Origin: an uncultured Caryophanales bacterium
Lineage (GTDB): Bacteria > Bacillota_I > Bacilli_A > RFN20 > CAG-288
NCBI GenBank assembly: GCA_905211645.1
Contig: CAJMBK010000005.1
Location: 1 to 64,000 of the forward strand
Length of the DNA stretch: 64,000 nt
Direction: 5' to 3'
Of this stretch, positions 1 through 7,589 are shown one piece after another. Numbering within the stretch: the first letter of the stretch is position 1; every line of letters begins with the position of its first letter. A program made the position numbers and the translations under genes. Below the pieces are notes generated by a model. That model saw only the letters and a program-made list of their open reading frames with translations, made no database searches and was not told the DNA's origin.

Positions 1-49
1 AGCACCAAGGTGGCGAAGATACCTTATTGGGAAAATAGCTCGTTGCCGC
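1..49 (+). rRNA. rrf: 5S ribosomal RNA, 3' end (partial)
   Basis: The first 49 bases read like the 3' third of a 5S rRNA. The segment AGCACCAAGGTGGCGAAGAT followed by ACCTTATTGGGAAAATAGCT and CGTTGCCGC matches the helix IV/V and 3' closing-strand pattern of Mollicute and Bacilli 5S genes (GGTGAAGAT...GAAAATAGC...GCTGCC). A T-run at 50-55 follows and probably terminates the transcript. The 5' part lies outside the window, so an rRNA operon, or at least a 5S gene, precedes this region. A T-box 3' end was considered and rejected. The match was made by eye from memory of 5S sequences. Confidence 0.75.
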
Positions 50-110
50 TTTTTTAATATTTGTTAATAAAACGGTATTCATATTTATTTTTTAAAGATT
101 TCTAACTTAC

Positions 111-116
111 TATAAT
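111..116 (+). promoter_or_regulatory. -10 box for the DtxR-type regulator
   Basis: A consensus TATAAT lies 24 bases before the ATG at 140. A good Shine-Dalgarno (AGGAGAG, about 128-134) follows. No good -35 hexamer is visible; the DNA upstream is T-rich. Confidence 0.55.
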
Positions 117-139
117 ATTAAAGAAAAAGGAGAGGCAAT

Positions 140-505
140 ATGAGCATTCATGAATCTGGTGAAGATTATTTAGAGATGATTCTCGTTATGAAAAACGAAG
201 GTTTTTCTCCTGTAAGATCAATTGACTTAGCAAAAAGATTCGATTACTCCAGAGCAAGTATTTCCAGAGCGATGAAAAAGCTTATTAACGATGGATACAT
301 TACTTTCGATGATAAAGATTTCATCCATCTCACCGAGAAAGGTGAACAAAGAGCTGAATTTATCTACAATCGCCATCAAAGATTAACTAAATTATTCATT
401 CAACTCGGTGTTGATAAAGATATTGCTGAGCAGGATGCTTGTAAGATTGAACACGATCTTTCCAAAGAAAGTTTCGATGCTCTTACTGCATTGATTAAAG
501 ACTAA
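140..505 (+). CDS. DtxR/MntR-family metal-dependent regulator, short form
   Basis: A 121-residue winged-helix repressor of the DtxR/MntR family, which senses Fe(II) or Mn(II) and represses metal uptake genes. The N-terminal helix carries the metal ligands seen in the family (D9, E12 in the E-D-Y-L-E stretch). The HTH covers about residues 24-65, an LTEKG wing is present, H79 lies in the RHQR helix, and the dimerisation helix reads D-A-C-K-I-E-H (C101, E104, H105). The Cys at 101 is the DtxR/IdeR arrangement; classical MntR has Glu there, so iron sensing is possible, but the metal cannot be settled from sequence. The protein ends after the dimerisation domain and has no SH3-like domain, as in MntR. 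It is a single gene between the 5S gene and a terminator. Confidence 0.85.
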   Translation: MSIHESGEDYLEMILVMKNEGFSPVRSIDLAKRFDYSRASISRAMKKLINDGYITFDDKDFIHLTEKGEQRAEFIYNRHQRLTKLFIQLGVDKDIAEQDACKIEHDLSKESFDALTALIKD

Positions 506-521
506 ATATTGTAGTTAGCAA

Positions 522-571
522 CTTAGATAGAAAGACTTAAATTGCGTTATAAGTTTGTAATTTTATCTAAG
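522..571 (+). other. Nested inverted repeats downstream of the DtxR-type gene
   Basis: CTTAGATA (522-529) is complementary to TATCTAAG (564-571). Inside that, ACTTA (535-539) pairs with TAAGT (550-554). The result is a two-level stem just upstream of the terminator at 588. It may be part of a 3' UTR structure. No known RNA family was recognised. Confidence 0.35.
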
Positions 572-587
572 ATTTTGTATATACTCC

Positions 588-617
588 AGTGTGCTTTTGA
601 TTAGGCACACTTTTTAT
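588..617 (+). terminator. Rho-independent terminator after the DtxR-type gene
   Basis: The stem AGTGTGC (588-594) / GCACACT (605-611) with a 10-base loop runs into a T-rich tract. It ends the regulator transcript and separates it from the TrmB cassette. Confidence 0.85.
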
Positions 618-678
618 TTGCAAAAAATTTTTTATAGTCATTTTAATTATCACTATTTCAAATGTTTGAAAGCGGTTA

Positions 679-684
679 TATAAT
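679..684 (+). promoter_or_regulatory. -10 box directly in front of the TrmB-like gene
   Basis: TATAAT at 679-684 stands only seven bases before the ATG at 692. Transcription from it would start at or next to the start codon, giving a leaderless mRNA. No Shine-Dalgarno is visible before 692. The candidate -35 (TTTCAA, 656-661; spacer 17) is weak. Confidence 0.5.
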
Positions 685-691
685 AGTTGAC

Positions 692-1567
692 ATGAATAGA
701 AACACTAATGATTTAGATTTTTTACTAAAGATCGGTTTCACATTAAATGAAGCAAAGGTCTACGTTACACTTATTCAAAATAAAGCTATGAACGGTTATG
801 AAATAGCTAAACTTTCCGGTGTCTCAAGATCTATTGTTTATGATGTCATCAACCGACTTGTTGAAAAAGGATTTGTAATTAAAAGTGATGGTCTAACAAA
901 TTACTACCACGCTTTGGATTACGAAAAAGTATTGAAACTTATCGAAGAGGAGAAAACTAACAATCTTAAAATTGCTGAAAGCCGCCTTAAACTCATCTCA
1001 AAGAAAGTTCAAGATAGTGAATTTATCTTCAATATCAAAGGTTTTGCAAAATCAATTGAAAAAGCAAAGGAACTTATTCAAACTGCAAAGAATGAAATTT
1101 CACTTTCTATTTGGGAGAAGGAATTTGTTCTTATTTACGATGATTTAGTTGCTGCAATCGCTCGAGGAGTTAAAGTATATATCTTTGCTTTTGAAGACAT
1201 CAGTATCACCGGTGCAAAGATATTCTCCTATCGAATTAAAGATGCCGAAAATCTCTTCCCATATCGGAGAATTTTACTTATTGTCGATGAAAATGAAGTT
1301 ATCATCGGTGAAAACTGCGGTGAAGATTCGATTTCTATTCACACTAAGAATCACGCTTTAACTTCACTTGCAACTGATGAGATTGTATTGAATATATTCT
1401 GGTATCAACTTATTGAAACAGAGAATTTATTGAATGGTTGCAAAGATTCTAAAGGCTTCATCCAAGTTCTTAATAAGTTAAGAGAAAAGATGAAAATATC
1501 CGAAGATATGACTAAAAATTTCATGGTTTATAACTATCAATATGGAGGTGAGAAAAATGGATCTTGA
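692..1567 (+). CDS. TrmB-family sugar-responsive transcriptional regulator
   Basis: About 291 residues. The N-terminal winged HTH (roughly 10-75: IGFTLNEAKVY..., then S-R-S-I-V-Y-D-V recognition helix and G-F-V-I wing) is typical of TrmB regulators, which bind sugars in a C-terminal domain and control transporter operons. A helical linker (about 85-115) leads to a domain beginning F-N-I-K-G-F that matches the usual TrmB effector or phospholipase-D-like module. I chose the ATG at 692; the ATG at 662 lies upstream of the apparent -10 box. The last 11 bases overlap the MFS gene, so the two are translationally coupled, and this protein probably controls the transporter/esterase genes behind it (inference). 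The ligand is unknown. Confidence 0.8.
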   Translation: MNRNTNDLDFLLKIGFTLNEAKVYVTLIQNKAMNGYEIAKLSGVSRSIVYDVINRLVEKGFVIKSDGLTNYYHALDYEKVLKLIEEEKTNNLKIAESRLKLISKKVQDSEFIFNIKGFAKSIEKAKELIQTAKNEISLSIWEKEFVLIYDDLVAAIARGVKVYIFAFEDISITGAKIFSYRIKDAENLFPYRRILLIVDENEVIIGENCGEDSISIHTKNHALTSLATDEIVLNIFWYQLIETENLLNGCKDSKGFIQVLNKLREKMKISEDMTKNFMVYNYQYGGEKNGS

Positions 1568-2975
1568 AAAAATTCAGAAGATGAAACTGAAAGAAGAAAA
1601 AGAGCTCGCTCATCGTCAAAAGCAATTTAAATTCAGAGAGAATAAGTTCTATTTAACTTATTTATTCATGATTTTGTCTCTTGTTTTTATCACTGATGAA
1701 ATTGCTTCAACTATCAACATTCAGTTTCAATCTAACATAGTCAACGAGTTCTTTGTTCAAAACATGGGCTGGGAGTATGGTGAAGGTTTATCACTATTTT
1801 CTGCATTAGGATACATCACATATCCAATAAGTTTACTGATGGTAATTTACAGACCACTTGCAGATAGATTTGGAAGAAAACCATTTTTGATCATCAACAC
1901 ATTCTGCATGGCATTAGGATTATTCATTGTTTATTTATCAAATAATATTGTCGTTTACATGATCGGTGGCACTTTGATGGGTTTCATGGTCAGTCACGAT
2001 ATGCAAGCTGTCTACATCCTTGAATGCTCAGATGAAAAAACTCGTGCGAGAAACTACTCAATTGTTAAATCAATCGCTATTTTAGGCACATTACTTGTTC
2101 CGCTACTTAGACAAACATTGATGAAAAATGAATCATCAATGTGGCATATTGTCTATTTAGTTCCTGCTATTATTGGATTTGTTCTCTCCTTTATCGCAAT
2201 ATTTGCTGCAAAAGAAACTCATACATTCCTTAAAAAGAGAATTGAATACTTACAAACTCCTATTGAAGAAAGAGAGAAAAAGTCTAAGGAAGAAAAAGCC
2301 AACAACGCCCAAGGTGGTATTATTAATGGCTTAAAATTTGCTTTTAAACATCATCAATTAAGATGGCTTATCATCGCTTGCGTTTTCTTCTACTTTGCAA
2401 GTTTAGCAACATCAAGTTACAACACAGTCATGGCTGAAAGTGCTGGTATGACTGAGGAAGAAATTACTTTAGCAATGTACCTTTATCCTGTTGGAAATGC
2501 ATTAGCTACATTTATTTCTGGATTTATCTCTGATAAATTTGGTCGAAAGACTACAATTATTGCTATGAGTGTCACTTCGGTTGTCTGTTACTCATTATTT
2601 ATTGCTTCGTCAATGCTCAGTTGGACACCATATTTAACTGGTTTTGTCATCGGTTGCTTTATGGGTTGCTACTGGGGTGCTGGTGATACAATCGGCTCAA
2701 TTATGTTCTCAGAATCATCACCAACTAACTTACGTTCATCAATTACAGTTATCAACACATTGTTAAATGGTGTTATCGGTGGCGTTGCTGGTTTAATTAT
2801 GATGGTTGTTGTTCCTTACATTCCAACATCTTCATTTGGTTACTTCTACCTTTGTTTAACTTTACCTGGATTAATCGGTGCTATTGTAGTAGTTTTAAAA
2901 TGCGTCGGTGAAACAAAAGGCCTTGACTTAAAAGAAGTAACTGGTTGTGAATGGGATAAAAAGAAAGGTGTCTAA
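1557..2975 (+). CDS. MFS transporter (sugar/metabolite type)
   Basis: About 472 residues with some 12 hydrophobic segments after a charged N-terminal tail of about 30 residues. Both halves carry the major facilitator motif A: L-A-D-R-F-G-R-K-P in the first and I-S-D-K-F-G-R-K-T in the second. The stretch around E-C-S-D-E-K-T-R-A-R-N resembles the motif at the end of TM4 in sugar-porter MFS proteins. The ATG at 1557 is chosen because GGAGGTGAG lies just upstream; an earlier in-frame ATG at 1542 has none. Neighbours are a TrmB regulator (overlap 11 bases) and an SGNH esterase one base after the stop. Uptake of an acylated sugar or glycoside is a reasonable guess, not a demonstrated substrate. 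Confidence 0.85.
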   Translation: MDLEKIQKMKLKEEKELAHRQKQFKFRENKFYLTYLFMILSLVFITDEIASTINIQFQSNIVNEFFVQNMGWEYGEGLSLFSALGYITYPISLLMVIYRPLADRFGRKPFLIINTFCMALGLFIVYLSNNIVVYMIGGTLMGFMVSHDMQAVYILECSDEKTRARNYSIVKSIAILGTLLVPLLRQTLMKNESSMWHIVYLVPAIIGFVLSFIAIFAAKETHTFLKKRIEYLQTPIEEREKKSKEEKANNAQGGIINGLKFAFKHHQLRWLIIACVFFYFASLATSSYNTVMAESAGMTEEEITLAMYLYPVGNALATFISGFISDKFGRKTTIIAMSVTSVVCYSLFIASSMLSWTPYLTGFVIGCFMGCYWGAGDTIGSIMFSESSPTNLRSSITVINTLLNGVIGGVAGLIMMVVVPYIPTSSFGYFYLCLTLPGLIGAIVVVLKCVGETKGLDLKEVTGCEWDKKKGV

Positions 2976-2976
2976 T

Positions 2977-3759
2977 ATGGATTCAAAATTATTTGAAATG
3001 GTTGATCAATCTCATCCTTTGGAAATTATCAAAGATGATTGTGGTTTTGCTTCAATCTTTAAAAATGTAGGTATTGTTGGTGATTCTCTTTCAAGTGGTG
3101 AATTTGAGTCGATCGATGATAAAGGTGAAATTCACTATCACGATATGTACGAATATTCTTGGCCTGCAGTATTAGAAAGAATCACTGGTACCAAGTATTT
3201 AAATTTCTCCCGTGGAGGTATGTCATTTAAAGAATTTTATGAATCATGGGCAGATGAGAACAATTTTTGGCAGAAGTGTCAAGCTTATATTTTAAATCTA
3301 GGAAATAACGACATCTTTTTATACAAACAAAAAATTGGTTCAGCTGAAGATATTGATGTTTTACATCCAGAAAATAACACAGATACTTATTTTGGATACA
3401 TGGGTAAAGTTATTTGTAAGCTTAGAAGTATCGAGAAGAACTCAAGAATTTTTATCGTCAGTTTGCAACTTGATCATCTTAGCAAAGAAAAGGATGATAT
3501 CTGTTATTACGTTTTAAGTGAAATCGAAAAAGTATGTGCAAAATTTAAATATATGTATACAATCGATATAACAAACTACGGTCCAGTTTACGATGAAAAA
3601 GCAAGAGAAAAATTTGCTATGGGCTTCCATCCAAATCCTATGGGTTATATTGTTTATGCAAAAGTTATCGGTAATCATCTCGATTATCTTATTAGAAAAC
3701 ACTATGAGGATTTTAGAGAGATTCCTTTTATCGGTTCTAATCTGAAATACTATCGTTAA
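2977..3759 (+). CDS. SGNH/GDSL-family hydrolase (probable carbohydrate esterase)
   Basis: About 260 residues, no signal peptide, so cytoplasmic. Block I is G-D-S-L-S-S-G (nucleophile S37 counted from the ATG at 2977), block II gives R-G-G (79-81), block III reads L-G-N-N-D (108-112), and block V is G-F-H-P-N-P-M-G-Y. These four blocks define SGNH hydrolases, which remove acetyl or other acyl groups. The Asp usually three residues before the catalytic His (DxxH) is Met here, so the triad is incomplete or uses another acid. It starts right behind the MFS stop with AAAGGTG as ribosome binding site. It may deacylate the compound imported by the MFS protein (inference). Confidence 0.8.
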   Translation: MDSKLFEMVDQSHPLEIIKDDCGFASIFKNVGIVGDSLSSGEFESIDDKGEIHYHDMYEYSWPAVLERITGTKYLNFSRGGMSFKEFYESWADENNFWQKCQAYILNLGNNDIFLYKQKIGSAEDIDVLHPENNTDTYFGYMGKVICKLRSIEKNSRIFIVSLQLDHLSKEKDDICYYVLSEIEKVCAKFKYMYTIDITNYGPVYDEKAREKFAMGFHPNPMGYIVYAKVIGNHLDYLIRKHYEDFREIPFIGSNLKYYR

Positions 3760-3804
3760 TAGTTTGGATATAAATTAAGTTTGAAAAAGTATAGATCTTA
3801 TAAA

Positions 3805-3833
3805 TTGATGCTTACTGCAAGCATCAATTTTTT
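3805..3833 (+). terminator. Terminator of the TrmB-MFS-SGNH operon
   Basis: A perfect 9-bp stem, TTGATGCTT (3805-3813) / AAGCATCAA (3819-3827), with loop ACTGC is followed by six T. Confidence 0.9.
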
Positions 3834-3925
3834 GATAGAAGTTAATTTGTTGAAAATCCAAGGATATATTTTTAATTATAAGAATTTTAATTGTTTGAAC
3901 AAGTGCAAAAAAGTAAAATCAAAGT

Positions 3926-4348
3926 ATGAAAAGAACAAAATTGAAATCTGTTTTTGGCATAGCAGCATTATTATTTTCTTCAGTTGGACTTTCATCTTGC
4001 TCAGATGATAAAGTAACAATTAATTTTAATCAGTTTGAACCAACTTATGATCCAAAAATTTATCAGTACTTGATGGATGGCTATGAAGTAATTGCTTTGG
4101 ATTATAAGGTGAGAGACACTTACACTTTTGTCGTTGATAGAAAAGATTTGAATTATTCATATATCAATGATTTATTGACTTATGAAATTCCTTATCGTCT
4201 TTATCATCAAATTTATAGCGGCTATTTGAGTCCTAGTCCTCTCTATACGAAAATGAATTGTGGACAAGTTGGTTACATATTAGATGACGATTTTGATTAT
4301 GAAAATGTTGGAAGTGAGTTGAATTTATACTTTTATATCATTGGTTAG
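3926..4348 (+). CDS. Small predicted lipoprotein, unknown function
   Basis: 140 residues. The N-terminus is a lipoprotein signal: basic M-K-R-T-K-L-K, a hydrophobic stretch, then the lipobox L-S-S-C with the lipidated Cys at 25. The mature part is acidic and rich in Tyr and Asp, with no motif I recognise. There is no strong Shine-Dalgarno before the ATG. It is followed by a second small lipoprotein gene on the same strand with 101 bases between. Both probably sit on the outer face of the membrane. Function unknown. Confidence 0.65.
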   Translation: MKRTKLKSVFGIAALLFSSVGLSSCSDDKVTINFNQFEPTYDPKIYQYLMDGYEVIALDYKVRDTYTFVVDRKDLNYSYINDLLTYEIPYRLYHQIYSGYLSPSPLYTKMNCGQVGYILDDDFDYENVGSELNLYFYIIG

Positions 4349-4449
4349 ATAAGAGTTTTATATGATTGCTTTATTAAATTTATCTGCTTGTAATGCTTCA
4401 TTAACTTCCAAATATCTCAATTTAAGAAAGAATAATTTTAGGTAATTTT

Positions 4450-4947
4450 ATGAAAAAACTATTTTTACTTTCTGCACTATTATCGTGTTCTTATTTAACA
4501 TCGTGCGTTTCAAATGATGGAGTTTCGAACGTTGACAATTTTTGTCCAGTGTATCCTCCAACACCAGAAACTGTAGATGCAACATTTAATTTTTACCTTT
4601 TTGATGAGAATACTAATGACTTCACTAACTTTTATAAACAGTATGTAATTCAAGTTGAGTATGGACGCTATTTCTCCTATACTGTAGATCAAGACAAAGC
4701 ATTGCTTTTGCAAGGTGAAATTGATTTTGACTTTCCAGAGGATATACCTGCAGATTCATTGCATTATTGTGCTATTGAAGTAGAAGACGATAAAGATGAT
4801 GTAGATGATTCTAAAGTGCCTAGTTTTTGGCTTACAAATTATATATTCGAGGATACAACTTTTAAAGTATTAGTTGGTACAAGAGAACAAATTTCAGCTA
4901 CAGGACATACACCTAGTAAGAACACGTTGTATGAGCTATTTGAATAA
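4450..4947 (+). CDS. Small predicted lipoprotein, unknown function
   Basis: 165 residues with a clear lipoprotein signal (M-K-K-L-F-L-L-S..., lipobox L-T-S-C, Cys at 19). The mature chain is acidic, with an E-V-E-D-D-K-D-D-V-D-D stretch, and contains many aromatic residues; it looks like a small beta-rich domain. No family recognised. The ribosome binding site is weak (TAGGT). It may be related in role to the lipoprotein just upstream, but I see no convincing sequence similarity beyond the signal and a short F-x-P-x-Y region after the Cys. Confidence 0.65.
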   Translation: MKKLFLLSALLSCSYLTSCVSNDGVSNVDNFCPVYPPTPETVDATFNFYLFDENTNDFTNFYKQYVIQVEYGRYFSYTVDQDKALLLQGEIDFDFPEDIPADSLHYCAIEVEDDKDDVDDSKVPSFWLTNYIFEDTTFKVLVGTREQISATGHTPSKNTLYELFE

Positions 4948-5166
4948 ATGAGTTGTGCATAATTTTAAATTTTTATTGATTACGATTGTTTTATAAATTA
5001 ACAATTTACTAGGATATAAATGAATTGCTTTTAAAACTCCAAATTTAAGTACATAATAAATTCAATTTTTAATTACAAATAGTTATGGTTCGATAATTTT
5101 GAAATAAAATCCGATAAATCATTAAAAAATTTTTCCAATCCAAGATGACATTTTCACTCTATGATA

Positions 5167-5195
5167 TTGTTTTACTAATATAAATAATATAAAAT
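5167..5195 (+). promoter_or_regulatory. Probable promoter of rplU-prp-rpmA
   Basis: A -35-like TTGTTT (5167-5172) and a -10-like TAAAAT (5190-5195) are separated by 17 bases, placing the start near 5202, just before the rplU leader. The rest of the 357-base gap 4948-5304 is A+T-rich and shows nothing else I can support. Confidence 0.45.
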
Positions 5196-5201
5196 ATAGA
5201 A

Positions 5202-5304
5202 CGTTGTAACTCCACTAGGCTACAACCGCATCAAATAGGTTTAAAGTTGATTGATTCACACCTACGCAAGCGAGTCATTAGTGAGAAGATAGGAGGTACA
5301 TTAG
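5202..5304 (+). promoter_or_regulatory. Probable rplU (L21) leader RNA
   Basis: About 100 untranslated bases with structure precede rplU. A hairpin is formed by GTTGTA (5203-5208) and TACAAC (5221-5226), with CTCC/GG inside. Then TAGGT (5236-5240) pairs with ACCTA (5260-5264), and further complementary pieces run to the GGAGGT ribosome binding site at about 5291. Autoregulatory L21 leaders at this position are known in Bacillota. The match to that family is by position and general shape; a covariance-model search would decide. Confidence 0.5.
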
Positions 5305-5616
5305 ATGTACGCAATTATTGCTACTGGCGGTAAACAAGTCAAAGTCGAAGTTGGTCAAACAATTTTCGTCGAAAAACTCAACCAAGAAGAAGGTTCCAAA
5401 GTTGTCTTTGATAACGTTCTTTTAGTTGGTGGTGAAAAAACTTTAGTTGGTTCCCCTGTTGTTAAGGGCGCTTCTGTTAAAGGTACACTTGTTAAAAACG
5501 GCAAGGAAAAGAAGATTGTTGTCTTCAAGTACAAAGCTAAATCAAATTACCGCAGAAAATCTGGTCATAGACAACCATATTCTAAAGTAGTCATCGATGC
5601 AATCGATGTTGAGTAA
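5305..5616 (+). CDS. rplU: 50S ribosomal protein L21
   Basis: 103 residues, full length. It begins M-Y-A-I-I-A-T-G-G-K-Q, the standard L21 start, and ends with the basic Y-R-R-K-S-G-H-R-Q-P-Y-S segment that binds 23S rRNA. It has a good GGAGGT site and is the first gene of the rplU-prp-rpmA operon, with 5 bases before the next gene. L21 lies in the large subunit near the exit-tunnel side and is probably autoregulated through the leader in front. Confidence 0.97.
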   Translation: MYAIIATGGKQVKVEVGQTIFVEKLNQEEGSKVVFDNVLLVGGEKTLVGSPVVKGASVKGTLVKNGKEKKIVVFKYKAKSNYRRKSGHRQPYSKVVIDAIDVE

Positions 5617-5621
5617 TCAAA

Positions 5622-5936
5622 TTGATTAAAGTTGATATTGGTTACTTACAAGATGAATACACATTCATCTTAGTATCTGGTCATTCAAACTATGATACAA
5701 AAGGAAAAGATTTAATCTGTGCAGCTGTTAGTTCGATAGTTATCGGTAGCTTGAACAATCTTAAAAAGATTGATAGTTACGATTATACTGTCAAGGATGG
5801 CTATGTAAAAGTCGATTTCCAAAATAACATAGACTTGCATGATCATACAGTAATAGAAACTGTAGAGACTCAGCTATTGACAATCCAAGATCAATATCCT
5901 GACTTTATAAAAGTTTCACGAATTAGAAAGGAATGA
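5622..5936 (+). CDS. prp: Ribosomal-processing cysteine protease Prp
   Basis: 104 residues (YsxB family). The conserved stretch G-H-S-N-Y-D-T-K-G-K-D-L-I-C-A-A-V-S holds the catalytic His21 and Cys33 of Prp, the protease that removes the N-terminal extension of L27. Its substrate gene rpmA follows with an ATGA-type overlap. The start is a TTG codon just after the rplU stop with no clear Shine-Dalgarno, so translation is probably coupled to rplU. The presence of an extended L27 in the same operon supports the function. Confidence 0.92.
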   Translation: MIKVDIGYLQDEYTFILVSGHSNYDTKGKDLICAAVSSIVIGSLNNLKKIDSYDYTVKDGYVKVDFQNNIDLHDHTVIETVETQLLTIQDQYPDFIKVSRIRKE

Positions 5937-5941
5937 ATAAA

Positions 5942-6229
5942 ATGAGATTTACACTTGATATTCAATTATTCGCATCTAAAAAGGGTGTCGGTTCCACAAA
6001 AAACGGTCGTGATTCCCATGCAAAGAGATTAGGTGCAAAATTGTCTGATGGCCAATTCTGTCATTGTGGTAGCATCATTTATCGTCAACGTGGTACAAAG
6101 GTTCATCCTGGTACAAACGTCGGTCGTGGTAAAGATGACACATTATTCGCATTAGTCGAAGGCCATGTCAAATTTGAACGTTTAGGTAAGACAAGAACTA
6201 AAGTTTCTGTTTATCCTGAAGCTAAATAA
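5942..6229 (+). CDS. rpmA: 50S ribosomal protein L27 with cleavable N-terminal extension
   Basis: About 95 residues. The N-terminus M-R-F-T-L-D-I-Q-L-F is followed by A-S-K-K-G-V-G-S-T-K-N-G-R-D-S, the normal mature L27 start. The F/A junction matches the Prp cleavage site of Bacillota L27. I prefer the ATG at 5942 over the one at 5933, because the AAAGGA site ends at 5931, too close for the first. L27 reaches the peptidyl-transferase centre, and uncleaved L27 is known to impair ribosomes. A terminator follows. Confidence 0.95.
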   Translation: MRFTLDIQLFASKKGVGSTKNGRDSHAKRLGAKLSDGQFCHCGSIIYRQRGTKVHPGTNVGRGKDDTLFALVEGHVKFERLGKTRTKVSVYPEAK

Positions 6230-6250
6230 TTAGACAATATTGTAGTTAAT

Positions 6251-6280
6251 AAGGTTTCCATTGGGAAACCTTTTATTTTT
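6251..6280 (+). terminator. Terminator after rpmA
   Basis: The stem AAGGTTTCC (6251-6259) / GGAAACCTT (6264-6272) with an ATTG loop is followed by TTATTTTT. It lies directly before the obg ribosome binding site, so obg either has its own promoter or is read through from the L27 operon. Confidence 0.85.
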
Positions 6281-6293
6281 AGGAGGTAGTAAG

Positions 6294-7574
6294 ATGTTTA
6301 ATGATAGAGTAAAAGTTACATTGCAATCGGGTAACGGTGGTAACGGTGCTATCTCTTTTCGTCATGAAAAATATGTAGAATTCGGTGGTCCAGATGGTGG
6401 AAATGGTGGTAGAGGTGGTTCAATCTACATTTACGCAAAAAGAGGAATCAACTCTTTAATCGACTACCGTTTTGGTAAAAAAATCAAAGCAGATGATGGT
6501 GAAAAAGGAAAAGGCAAATTGATGTTTGGAAAAAACGCTGAAGATTTGCATCTTCCTGTCCCAATCGGCACTGTCATCTTGGATGAAAATATGAAAATTC
6601 TCGCCGACCTTAAAAAGGAAGGTGATGAGTATCTTGCTGTTAAAGGTGGTAGAGGTGGTCGAGGCAATAACTGCTTTAAATCCCCAACTCACAGAATTCC
6701 AAGAACAGCAGAAAATGGTACCCCAGGTGAGACAAAAGTTTTCTATTTCGAATTGAAGCTTTTAGCTGATGTCGGTCTTGTTGGTCTTCCTAGTGTCGGT
6801 AAGTCAACATTTTTATCAGTAGTTTCAAATGCTAAGCCAAAAATTGCAGATTACGAGTTTACAACTTTGACTCCACAACTTGGAGTTGTTAAGTTGGATG
6901 ATGATGCAAGCTTTGTTTTAGCAGATTTACCAGGGCTTATCGAAGGTGCTTCAAAAGGTAAAGGATTAGGTTTCACCTTTTTAAGACACATCGAAAGATG
7001 CAAAGTTATCATCCATATGGTCGATGTATCCAGAGAGGAAGATCCTTATGAAGCATTTGTAAAAATCAATAAGGAACTAGAATCTTACAACCTTAAACTT
7101 TTGGAAAGAAAGATGGTTATCGCTTTGAATAAGATCGATTCTGTCTATGATGAAGCAAAGGTTGAAGAGTTCAAGAGAAAAGTTGGTGATAAGTACAAGA
7201 TTTTTGAAATCTCCACATTGATGCAAGAAAATATCAAACCACTTCTTTGGGAATGTTACAGACTTGTTCAATCAAGTCCAGAAATTTCACTCTATGAAGA
7301 TGATATTAACGATTCTGAAGAAGTCGTCCTTGGTGTTCAAGAAAAGGATAAAGAAATCTTTAATATCATCAGAGACGAAAGAGGTATCTATCATATTGTT
7401 GGTGACAGAGTCGTCCTTGCCTACAAGCGTATCAATACCGATGATGATGAAGGTGTTATGAAGCTTCTTTCATATTTGAATAAGATCGGTGTTGATGATA
7501 GACTCCACGAGATGGGCGTCAAAGATGGTTCCACTGTTGTTTTAGAAGATTTTGAATTCGATTATTACAATTAA
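6294..7574 (+). CDS. obg: GTPase Obg (CgtA)
   Basis: About 426 residues in the usual order: the glycine-rich Obg fold (1-158, with G-N-G-G-N-G and G-G-P-D-G-G-N-G-G-R-G-G repeats), a GTPase domain with G1 G-L-P-S-V-G-K-S-T (164-172), G3 D-L-P-G (211-214) and G4 N-K-I-D, and a C-terminal OCT domain. Obg acts in 50S subunit maturation and in stress and (p)ppGpp signalling. The start at 6294 follows AGGAGGTAG; an in-frame TTG at 6261 lies inside the terminator and is rejected. The rplU-prp-rpmA-obg order is standard. Confidence 0.96.
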   Translation: MFNDRVKVTLQSGNGGNGAISFRHEKYVEFGGPDGGNGGRGGSIYIYAKRGINSLIDYRFGKKIKADDGEKGKGKLMFGKNAEDLHLPVPIGTVILDENMKILADLKKEGDEYLAVKGGRGGRGNNCFKSPTHRIPRTAENGTPGETKVFYFELKLLADVGLVGLPSVGKSTFLSVVSNAKPKIADYEFTTLTPQLGVVKLDDDASFVLADLPGLIEGASKGKGLGFTFLRHIERCKVIIHMVDVSREEDPYEAFVKINKELESYNLKLLERKMVIALNKIDSVYDEAKVEEFKRKVGDKYKIFEISTLMQENIKPLLWECYRLVQSSPEISLYEDDINDSEEVVLGVQEKDKEIFNIIRDERGIYHIVGDRVVLAYKRINTDDDEGVMKLLSYLNKIGVDDRLHEMGVKDGSTVVLEDFEFDYYN

Positions 7575-7589
7575 TAAAAAATATTTTTA

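Noticed and set aside
1..55. 3' end of a T-box leader
   Set aside because: AAGGTGG looked like a T-box core at first, but the following GAAGAT...GAAAATAGC...GTTGCCGC fits 5S rRNA much better, and the next gene is a metal regulator.
3781..4008. 75-aa open frame before the first lipoprotein
   Set aside because: It crosses a strong terminator hairpin and overlaps the lipoprotein gene in another frame.
6261..6293. Longer obg start at a TTG
   Set aside because: It lies inside the rpmA terminator; the ATG at 6294 has a perfect AGGAGG.
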